Positions 54,240 to 61,248 of a DNA stretch of 64,000 nucleotides are shown here, in pieces. Every line of letters begins with the position of its first letter. The stretch's first letter is position 1. The position numbers and the translations under genes were made by a program. The notes beneath the pieces were generated by a model. The model did no database searches and was not told where the DNA came from. It saw only the letters and a list, made by a program, of their open reading frames with translations. Origin of the DNA: Pedobacter roseus (GTDB lineage Bacteria; Bacteroidota; Bacteroidia; Sphingobacteriales; Sphingobacteriaceae); NCBI RefSeq assembly GCF_014395225.1, contig NZ_CP060723.1, forward strand, positions 620,001 through 684,000, in the 5' to 3' direction.

Positions 54240-55450
54240 TGAATATTTTTAAAATCAGCAGCAAAAACCTCGTCAGGAATAAACTGACCACCATCCTGAA
54301 CATAATTCTGGTTGCTTTTGGGGTTGGCATCTTATCCATTCTTTTTCTCGCCTCGAATCAGATTGGTAATAAGCTCGAAAAAAATGCGAAGGATATCGAT
54401 CTCGTTGTTGGCGCTAAGGGAAGTCCGTTACAGTTGATATTAAGCAGTATTTACCACATCGATTACCCAACAGGAAACATTCCGGCTAAAGATGCCTACC
54501 AGTTGGCACATCACCCAATGGTTAAACGCGCCGTTCCATTGGCCCTGGGCGATAATTATAATGGTTACCGTATTGTGGGCACCGATAGCACTTTCAGCCA
54601 CCTTTATGGTTTAGCTGTTCAGAAGGGGGATTTCTGGCGAAAGGATTTAGAAGTAACCATCGGCGGTACAGTGGCCACTGAATCGAAACTAAAAATTGGC
54701 GATTCGTTTTTTGGTGCGCACGGATTATCGGGCAATGGCGATATCCATAAGCAGCACGCCTATTTGGTAAAGGGCATTTTAAAGCCACAGGGCAATATTA
54801 CCGATAACCTGATCCTGACCAATATTGGCAGCGTGTACAAAATGCATGAAGAAAAGCATGAGGAGAGCCATCATTCTCCGGCAGCGGAAACCAAGGAAAT
54901 TAACGATAAACAGATTACGGCCTTATTGATCCAGTATAAATCGCCGATGTCGGTTATCCTCTTTCCAAGAATGGTGAACCAAAGTACCAACATGCAGGCG
55001 GCTTCACCGGCGATGGAAAGCGCCAGGCTTTTTTCACTGATTGGCGTTGGGATTGATACCCTGCAATGGTTCGCGGTGTTTATCATGGCCATAGCGGCAC
55101 TAAGTATTTTCATCAGCCTGTATAATGCCATGAAAGAGCGGAAATATGATCTTGCGGTGATGCGCTGCCTGGGTGCATCCAAATCGAAACTGTTTTTTCT
55201 GGTGATGTTTGAAGGCATCCTGGTTACACTGATCGGGGCCTGTTTGGGTTTATTGATCGGACATATTGCACTCGAAGTAATCGGCGCTTATCAACAATCC
55301 TCGCAGGCAAAACTAACCGGAATGACTGCCGTTCCGCAAGAAGTATATTTAATCTGGACTGGTTTATATATCGGCAGTTTAGCCTCGCTAATTCCGGCCA
55401 TGCAGATTTATAAGGTTGATATTGCGGCAACATTAACGAAAGACCGCTAA
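54239..55450 (+). CDS. FtsX/MacB-type ABC permease with His-rich loop
   Basis: The 403-residue permease has one N-terminal helix (about 17-40), a large periplasmic MacB-type core (about 45-270) and three C-terminal helices (near 280, 325 and 370). Within the periplasmic domain, near residue 205, lies a His/Glu-rich run, MHEEKHEESHHSPAAE, which could bind zinc or another metal. The shape is that of mechanotransmission or lipoprotein-extraction transporters rather than metal importers of the ZnuB kind. Coupled to the ATPase by TAATG and followed by the three DUF3299-like genes. Confidence 0.85.
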   Translation: MNIFKISSKNLVRNKLTTILNIILVAFGVGILSILFLASNQIGNKLEKNAKDIDLVVGAKGSPLQLILSSIYHIDYPTGNIPAKDAYQLAHHPMVKRAVPLALGDNYNGYRIVGTDSTFSHLYGLAVQKGDFWRKDLEVTIGGTVATESKLKIGDSFFGAHGLSGNGDIHKQHAYLVKGILKPQGNITDNLILTNIGSVYKMHEEKHEESHHSPAAETKEINDKQITALLIQYKSPMSVILFPRMVNQSTNMQAASPAMESARLFSLIGVGIDTLQWFAVFIMAIAALSIFISLYNAMKERKYDLAVMRCLGASKSKLFFLVMFEGILVTLIGACLGLLIGHIALEVIGAYQQSSQAKLTGMTAVPQEVYLIWTGLYIGSLASLIPAMQIYKVDIAATLTKDR

Positions 55451-55453
55451 GTG

Positions 55454-55891
55454 ATGAAGAAATTAGGTTTGTTAGTTTTTTTATGTTTAGGTTTCCAGGT
55501 AATGGCGGCGCAGGTTCGGGTTCATACCGACATGCGCACGCCAACTTGGACTATTATCGGGCTGAGGTATGATGCCGAACTTGCACCGGGCAAATGGGGG
55601 AGTGTTTTTCCGCCTGCTTTAAAGGCTTTAAACAATAAGGTAATCGAGCTGCCGGGTTATATCATTCCCACCAAAGTAGGTGCTAAATTCAGCGAGTTTA
55701 TGTTCTCCATTGTACCCATCGCCTCCTGTCCTTATTGTGGTTCGGGCGATATTCCTGCAATGATCCAGGTAAAAATGATGACTTCTATTCCCATTACCGA
55801 AAAACCAGTCAAACTAAAAGGAATATTCATCATTAATGATTCGGGCGATGACCGGAGCGAATTTTTTCTTTTAAATGCAAAACAGTTGTAA
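55454..55891 (+). CDS. DUF3299-like exported protein with CPYC motif (copy 1)
   Basis: ATG 55454 is preferred to the GTG at 55451; the product is 145 residues. A signal peptide (KKLGLLVFLCLGFQVMAAQ) leads to a domain with TPTWTIIGLRYD, ELPGYIIPTKVG and FMFSIVPIASCPYCGSGDIP, where the C-x-x-C stands where ordinary DUF3299 proteins have a G-A-C-x-H type motif. A metal-binding or redox role in the periplasm is plausible. It is 73% or so like copy 2 by eye. It directly follows the permease gene. Confidence 0.7.
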   Translation: MKKLGLLVFLCLGFQVMAAQVRVHTDMRTPTWTIIGLRYDAELAPGKWGSVFPPALKALNNKVIELPGYIIPTKVGAKFSEFMFSIVPIASCPYCGSGDIPAMIQVKMMTSIPITEKPVKLKGIFIINDSGDDRSEFFLLNAKQL

Positions 55892-56325
55892 TGAAAAAAC
55901 ATTTAACGGTTTTATTGATCCTGGTTTCTTTTTCGGCTATTGCACAGGTAAATGTACATACTGATATGCGTACGCCAACCTGGAACCTGATCGGCCTGAA
56001 ATACGATAAACAGGTAAAACCTCTGGTTTGGCAGGCTGTTTTTCCGCCGGCATTAAAAGCAATTAATAACAAGATTATTGAGCTGCCCGGTTTTATTATT
56101 CCCACTAAGGTGGGCAATAGTTTTACTGAGTTTATGTTTTCAATTGTGCCCGTTGCTTCCTGTCCTTACTGCGGTACGGGTGATATCCCCTCGATGATAG
56201 AGGTTAAGACATTAAAGCCGGTTACCTGGACGGAAGAACCTATTATCCTTAAAGGAAAATTGGTTATCAATGATTCTGGTGATAGCCGGTCTACCTTTTT
56301 TCTTTTAGATGCCGGGAAAAAATGA
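55891..56325 (+). CDS. DUF3299-like exported protein with CPYC motif (copy 2)
   Basis: The 144-residue product is a close paralogue of copy 1 with the same order: signal peptide (KKHLTVLLILVSFSAIAQ), TPTWNLIGLKYD, ELPGFIIPTKVG, FMFSIVPVASCPYCGTGDIP and a terminal INDSGDSRSTFFLL. Its start shares one base with the copy 1 stop (TAATG), and its end overlaps copy 3 (ATGA). Tandem duplication is clear; why two near-equal copies persist is not. Confidence 0.7.
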   Translation: MKKHLTVLLILVSFSAIAQVNVHTDMRTPTWNLIGLKYDKQVKPLVWQAVFPPALKAINNKIIELPGFIIPTKVGNSFTEFMFSIVPVASCPYCGTGDIPSMIEVKTLKPVTWTEEPIILKGKLVINDSGDSRSTFFLLDAGKK

Positions 56326-56771
56326 AAAAACTATATTTTGTATTTCTTTTGTTATGGGGAAGTGCTGCTTTAGCACAGACACAGAAACACAATCCCAGCG
56401 ATCAGCTTCGGTCTCTAAACTGGGATGTAATCGGTTCGGTAAAATTTGAGCTAACCGATAAGAATGAACTTTTGCCGCTTTTTTCTGAATCGATCAAACG
56501 TTTTGAGAACCGAGAGTTTGACCTCAGAGGTTACCTCATCCCAATAAAAAGCGGACAGAAGCAACAGAAGTTCTTACTGGCCACGCTACCTATCAACCAG
56601 TGTTATTTTTGTGGACAGAACGGTGTTCCGGTGATGATCATGATCGAAATGGAAAGTGCTATAGCTTATAGCGAAAAACCGATCCACGTGAAAGGGATTT
56701 TAAAACTGGAACAGAAGGATGCGAGTTATGCCCCGCCAATCAGCATCAAAAATGCAAAACTCATTAATTAA
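56322..56771 (+). CDS. DUF3299-like exported protein, diverged (copy 3, CYFC motif)
   Basis: The 149-residue product has a signal peptide (KKLYFVFLLLWGSAALAQ) and the same fold pattern: LNWDVIGSVKFE, DLRGYLIPIKSG, LATLPINQCYFCGQNGVPVM and IHVKGILKLEQ. The C-x-x-C is CYFC rather than CPYC, and the N-terminal TDMRTPTW is replaced by NPSDQLRSLNW. It is thus a diverged third member that may pair with copies 1 or 2. It is the last structural gene before the regulator. Confidence 0.68.
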   Translation: MKKLYFVFLLLWGSAALAQTQKHNPSDQLRSLNWDVIGSVKFELTDKNELLPLFSESIKRFENREFDLRGYLIPIKSGQKQQKFLLATLPINQCYFCGQNGVPVMIMIEMESAIAYSEKPIHVKGILKLEQKDASYAPPISIKNAKLIN

Positions 56772-56776
56772 TTGCT

Positions 56777-56784
56777 TATTTTTG
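56777..56784 (+). promoter_or_regulatory. Putative -7 box (TATTTTTG) for the Fur-type regulator
   Basis: TATTTTTG matches TAnnTTTG seven bases before the regulator's ATG, so this gene may have its own short-leader promoter in addition to the operon. Confidence 0.4.
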
Positions 56785-56791
56785 TATTGCT

Positions 56792-57229
56792 ATGGAAAAT
56801 AAAACAGAGCGTTTCGAAAAACTTTTGGTTAAAAACGGGTTAAAAAGGACCGCGCCACGTTTACAGGTGCTGGAAATTTTGAGTGGGAGAGATTCTGCAA
56901 CCTCGCAGCCGTATTTAGAGCAGGTAATGGGCAAAGATGCCGACCGTGTTACTTTATACCGCGTATTACAGGCTTTTGAGGAAAAAGGAATTATCCACAA
57001 GGTTTTAGATCAGCAGGGAACTGCCAATTATGCCATCTGTTCGGATGGTTGCAGTGCGCACGATCATCATGATGAACATGTGCATTTTAATTGTGATAAC
57101 TGCCATAAGATTTACTGTCTGGATACGGTTAAAATCCCGGCCTTAAAAGTTCCTGCAGGTTTTAAAGTAGAACATTTAAACCTGATTGCTACCGGTATCT
57201 GCGCCAGTTGCTCGGATAAAGTAAATTAA
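56792..57229 (+). CDS. Fur-family metalloregulator, probably Zur
   Basis: The 145-residue protein has an N-terminal winged helix (FEKLLVKNGLKRTAPRLQVL, then VTLYRVLQAFEEKGI) and a C-terminal dimerisation domain. The His-rich HDHHDEHVHFNCDNCHKIYC carries the regulatory metal ligands, and two C-x-x-C pairs (CDNC, CASC) bind structural zinc. Position at the end of a CobW/MerC/ABC unit suggests zinc sensing, and the GCAA-N5-TTGC sites are its likely targets. The stop codon directly abuts the stop of the convergent LuxE-like gene. Confidence 0.88.
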   Translation: MENKTERFEKLLVKNGLKRTAPRLQVLEILSGRDSATSQPYLEQVMGKDADRVTLYRVLQAFEEKGIIHKVLDQQGTANYAICSDGCSAHDHHDEHVHFNCDNCHKIYCLDTVKIPALKVPAGFKVEHLNLIATGICASCSDKVN

Positions 57230-58213
57230 TTACTGCACCAAAAGGTTACACCCCCTTATATCCGCATTGTCAAACCGGCCCAGTACTTCAAAACTTTGAT
57301 CAGGATTGATCCTGCCCAGATCCTGTGTAGCGATAAATGAGCAAGAATTGATATTGGCCAGATCGATTACGTTGATGCCTCCGGTTTTGCCATTTGGGAT
57401 CAGACTCAGTGGATCATTGGTATCACGGATCAGCACCTTCATCCAGTTAGGACAATTGAAAATGCCTTCACCTAAAGAATAAGCCTGAGAAAGTAATTCC
57501 GTCATCCCGTATTCACTGTGGATGGTTTTTACGCCAAATCCTTTTGTTAACTGTTCATGCAGTTCTTCGCGCACCATTTCTTTGCGTTTGCCTTTCATGC
57601 CGCCGGTTTCCATTACAATCAGTTCAGGGAAATCGATATCGAAATTTTCAATGAAATCAAGCAGGGCATAAGTAACACCAATTAAAACAGTTTTCTGTTT
57701 TTTCGATTGCAGATCGAGCAGGGTTTGCAACAGTTCATCGTGGTTGTATAAAAAGTAGCCACTTTGCGGATGTTCACTTTTTTCGATCAGATCGTTCACC
57801 ATATAGATTAAAGATGAACCTGAACGTTGCTGATAGGAAGGAAGCAGCGCTAAAAAGCAGTATTCGGTAACATCCCCATAAAACTCGGTAAAGGCCTGCA
57901 GATAACTTTGTTCATACAGTTTTACATCAGTTACATGGTGGCTGCTTTGCACCATGCCCGTTGTACCCGAGCTGCTGAAAGTGATTTCAACAGGAGCGGT
58001 ACTGCTCAATACCGAATGGCTTTTAAAAAAACTGATCGGCAGAAATGGAATCTGTGATACTTCGCTTATTTCGTCGGCATCAAGCCCCAGGTGGAAAATA
58101 TATTCGCGGTACACGTTACAGTTTTGCGCCTGTAACTTAAAAATCTTCAGGGCGAGCGCATTAAACTCATCCGCACTTTTTATAGAAAATATATCCTCAG
58201 CTGTTAAATTCAC
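57230..58213 (-). CDS. LuxE-like acyl-activating / acyl-protein synthetase family enzyme
   Basis: The frame has no ATG; GTG 58213 (MNLTAEDIFSIKSADEF) is preferred over TTG 58228, giving 327 residues. EITFSSSGTTGMVQSSHHV (about residue 80) is the AMP-binding-type Ser/Thr/Gly loop, followed by HSEYGMTELLSQAY (about 220) and a C-terminal GRFDNADIRGCN region. Relatives include LuxE acyl-protein synthetase and PaaK/GH3-like adenylating enzymes. The acid activated is unknown. It lies downstream of a small membrane protein and a penicillin-acylase-family gene on the same strand. Confidence 0.75.
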   Translation of the reverse strand: MNLTAEDIFSIKSADEFNALALKIFKLQAQNCNVYREYIFHLGLDADEISEVSQIPFLPISFFKSHSVLSSTAPVEITFSSSGTTGMVQSSHHVTDVKLYEQSYLQAFTEFYGDVTEYCFLALLPSYQQRSGSSLIYMVNDLIEKSEHPQSGYFLYNHDELLQTLLDLQSKKQKTVLIGVTYALLDFIENFDIDFPELIVMETGGMKGKRKEMVREELHEQLTKGFGVKTIHSEYGMTELLSQAYSLGEGIFNCPNWMKVLIRDTNDPLSLIPNGKTGGINVIDLANINSCSFIATQDLGRINPDQSFEVLGRFDNADIRGCNLLVQ

Positions 58214-58232
58214 GCTGCAAAAGTACAAAGCA

Positions 58233-58592
58233 TTATGCTATTTTCTCGTCAGTTTTTTTCGCCAGCATTGCCATACGGAACTGGTATCCGCAATAACCAC
58301 TGATGCCAGCCACCAAACCGCTTAAAATACCAGTAACCAATAATAGTGCCCACCAAAGTTTTATGCCCGTCATTACCGCCACACGGCCGGCCAGTACATT
58401 ATCATTAGGCAGGCTTTTAAAAAGCGCGTAGCCGATCCAAAGCAAGAAAATAGCAAGAAACGATTGCCAAAAGGCTATTTTTCCTGTTTTGCCAATGATG
58501 CCACAGGTAGCGAAAGAAATTACAATGATGGTCCACCAGGGGGCGATCATTTGTAAGAAAAAACAGATTATTGCGATAACGATGAAAACCAT
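58233..58592 (-). CDS. Small membrane protein of unknown function
   Basis: The 119-residue protein has four predicted membrane segments (residues about 2-14, 19-33, 38-58 and 75-100) and a charged C-terminus (LAKKTDEKIA). I recognise no family. Its ATG is five bases after the acylase stop and its end is 19 bases from the LuxE-like start, so the three probably form one operon. A GxxG-rich last helix (SGLVAGISGYCGY) is notable. Confidence 0.6.
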   Translation of the reverse strand: MVFIVIAIICFFLQMIAPWWTIIVISFATCGIIGKTGKIAFWQSFLAIFLLWIGYALFKSLPNDNVLAGRVAVMTGIKLWWALLLVTGILSGLVAGISGYCGYQFRMAMLAKKTDEKIA

Positions 58593-58597
58593 TTTAC

Positions 58598-61027
58598 TTA
58601 TTTAGAAATTTTTAAACGAGAGATAATTGTGCCCGATTTATCATCAGGACTTTGCATATAAAACAGATCGTATAGTTTACCATTTGCCCAGGTATCGATC
58701 ATGTTATCATAGAATTTACTTCCGGGGTTACCCGATTGCCCTCCAGGATAAACACCGTGTCCCTTTGGTGTTTTACCAAGTTCGATCACCATTCTCCACG
58801 AAGGACCATTGCTTTCACCCAAGGCATTAATGGTCGATTTTGCACCACCGATCTGCAATACTTTCGATCCCATCCCCGGTATTTTCGCCAGGTGCGGTAC
58901 ATTGCTCTGTTTTACATTTGCCCAGGCCCAATCTTTATTGATCGGGCCAAAACGCCTTTCCAAACTATCGCAGCTATATTTAAAAGATTCATTTACCAGA
59001 TCAGTAAGTGTTTCTTTTTTAGGGGTATTGATATTATCGTACCAGGTAGCATTCGGTTCTTTCAGGATCATTTCTACCGTACGGTCTCTGGATGGATAAC
59101 GCATCGGGATTCCTTTTACCTCAAATTCATCCCCCCATATATCGTAAGTTAAACGTTTGGTCCATATTTCGAATACACTGGCTGCAATCTCATGTGCATC
59201 GTAACGCTTATTCCATTTATCCACATAAGCCAATGCTTCCTTTTGCGTGGCGTTCAGCTGCTCATTGTTTAACAAAGGCAACAATGCCGGAACCAGGTTT
59301 TGGGCGAGGATACTGTAATTATCAGTCTGCATTAAGCGGATACTATCCATGGTGGCCTTGTTCATTGCCGATAAACGATCGTTAATCCTCTTTCCGCGTT
59401 CGTAAGGCGAAAATTCCCAGTTGATATAATATGGATAAGTGGTATCGGTAGAAGATTGGTTGGCTGAGCTTACAAAACCACGTGGTGGATTTTTTACCGT
59501 TGGGTTCTGTGCATTTGGGATCCAGCCCTGCCAATCGTAAGCCGGATCAGTACCATCAAGAATAAATTTACCCTGATCTTTCCATTTCAAAGGAAATTTA
59601 CCATTTGGGGTAATGGCGATATCGTTATCCACACTGGCAAAAACAAAATTCTGAGCAGGTGCCGTGTAAAAAGTTAACGCTTTGCGGTAATCATTATAAT
59701 TTTTTCCCCGGTTGAGGTAATAAAAAGTCATCAGCTCATTCGATTCTTCATGGGCAATCCACCTTAACGCATCGCCAACCGGTACATTGTCAGCCCTGCC
59801 ATATTTTGGTTTCTGGAAGTAAACCACGGGACCATGATGGGTATAATAAACAGTATCTACTTCATCTTTTCCACCACGGATTTTGATCGTTTCCAGGCGT
59901 TTTTTTGTCGCTTTCCACTGGTTATTGTACCAGTATTCGTTATGTGATGAATCCTTAAACTTGATCTGATAAAAATCCAGTACATCAGCAGCTACATTGG
60001 TTACTCCCCAGGCAATTTTCTGGTTAAAGCCGATAATAACCCCAGGTGCACCAGGCAGGGAAACGCCATAGGTATTTACGCCAGGGGCGTGTAATTGTAT
60101 CTGGTACCAGATTGATGGAAGCGTTAAATCTAAATGCGGATCGTTTGCCAAAATTGGGTAACCCGAAGCCGTTTTAGCCCCGGATAGTGCCCAGTTATTA
60201 CTGCCGATACCTTCTACCTTTTCTTTTGTTTTTACTTCTCCCGTTTGGGCCTGCGTAAAGCTTTCTGGTGTTTTAGGGATAGGTAGAGGGGAGAAATTCC
60301 ATTTGGTGCCTACCGGAATAATCGGATCCTCGCGGAAAGGATAATCAGGGAAAAGATTTTTGGTAACCTCAGGCCCGAATTTTTTCAGGATGTTGGTCAT
60401 GTAAAATTCGTCTGATCCCATCGCCAAAACGGCCGACATCTGTTTAAGCAACAAAGCACATTTGATAGGTGTCCAGTCTTCGGGTTTAAAATCGAGTATT
60501 TTATATTCTAATGGATAATTGGCATGAGAAAGCGTTTTGATATAGGCATTAATCCCTTCGGTATAGGCGAGGATCATTTCTTTTGCTTTCGGGTCGGCCA
60601 TCATGCCTTTTAAAGAATTTTCTGCACCGTACACCATACCCATCCTGCGTTGGTAACGGTCAACCTCAATGGCTTTACTGCCCACCACTTCACTAATTCT
60701 GCCTGCAGCAAAACGCGTCTGGAAATCCATTTGCCAGAGGCGGTGCATGGCCGTTACATAACCCTGCGCCAGGTAAAGATCGTGATCGTTTTGCGCGAAA
60801 ATATGAGGGATCATGCGGTCATCAAAAACGATTTCTATTTTATCTATTGCCCCTTTAATTTTCGCTTTATGGTTAAACATAAAGTGATTATTTTCTGCAT
60901 TTTGCCAGAAACCCATAAAAGGATTAAGGAATTTTAACAAAGGAGGTGTACTACCTAATTTGGTATTAAATAAAAAAGCTAGTGCGATCGGAATGATGAC
61001 GCAGAATAAGACCTTAATTTTATTCAT
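58598..61027 (-). CDS. Penicillin-acylase-family Ntn hydrolase
   Basis: The 809-residue protein begins with a signal or anchor helix (VLFCVIIPIALAFLF), followed by the alpha chain. GIGSNNWALSGAKTASGYPI holds the Ser (about residue 274) that should become the N-terminal nucleophile after self-cleavage, with NDPHLDL and the GVT-N-V motif (WGVTNVAADV) close by. The family cleaves amides such as penicillin, N-acyl-homoserine lactones and N-acyl amino acids in the periplasm. It is the first gene of a minus-strand unit with a membrane protein and an acyl-activating enzyme, which suggests handling of an acyl amide. Confidence 0.88.
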   Translation of the reverse strand: MNKIKVLFCVIIPIALAFLFNTKLGSTPPLLKFLNPFMGFWQNAENNHFMFNHKAKIKGAIDKIEIVFDDRMIPHIFAQNDHDLYLAQGYVTAMHRLWQMDFQTRFAAGRISEVVGSKAIEVDRYQRRMGMVYGAENSLKGMMADPKAKEMILAYTEGINAYIKTLSHANYPLEYKILDFKPEDWTPIKCALLLKQMSAVLAMGSDEFYMTNILKKFGPEVTKNLFPDYPFREDPIIPVGTKWNFSPLPIPKTPESFTQAQTGEVKTKEKVEGIGSNNWALSGAKTASGYPILANDPHLDLTLPSIWYQIQLHAPGVNTYGVSLPGAPGVIIGFNQKIAWGVTNVAADVLDFYQIKFKDSSHNEYWYNNQWKATKKRLETIKIRGGKDEVDTVYYTHHGPVVYFQKPKYGRADNVPVGDALRWIAHEESNELMTFYYLNRGKNYNDYRKALTFYTAPAQNFVFASVDNDIAITPNGKFPLKWKDQGKFILDGTDPAYDWQGWIPNAQNPTVKNPPRGFVSSANQSSTDTTYPYYINWEFSPYERGKRINDRLSAMNKATMDSIRLMQTDNYSILAQNLVPALLPLLNNEQLNATQKEALAYVDKWNKRYDAHEIAASVFEIWTKRLTYDIWGDEFEVKGIPMRYPSRDRTVEMILKEPNATWYDNINTPKKETLTDLVNESFKYSCDSLERRFGPINKDWAWANVKQSNVPHLAKIPGMGSKVLQIGGAKSTINALGESNGPSWRMVIELGKTPKGHGVYPGGQSGNPGSKFYDNMIDTWANGKLYDLFYMQSPDDKSGTIISRLKISK

Positions 61028-61248
61028 AATGGTTAGCTAACATGTCTTTTACTAAGATAGCGCAAAATGACGGTTTATGTTCACTGCAAAATACAACAAA
61101 CTGTATATCAATCAAAATTATAATTTGCATAGATATTATTATGCTAACATAATTTGTTTAATTCAAAAAAAGGATTTAAGTTTATATAACTAATAATACA
61201 AACAACCGAATTAACTAATCACCCAAATAACCAAATTAACAATCTTTT
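61028..61248. other. Divergent promoter region between acylase and TonB receptor
   Basis: About 220 AT-rich bases. CAAAATTA at 61114-61121 is a minus-strand TAATTTTG box. GCATA-N8-TATGC (61128-61145) is an inverted repeat that could be an operator. No ORF. Confidence 0.35.

Noticed and set aside
58627..59385. Several overlapping plus-strand ORFs
   Set aside because: All lie antisense inside the intact acylase gene and show no family motif.
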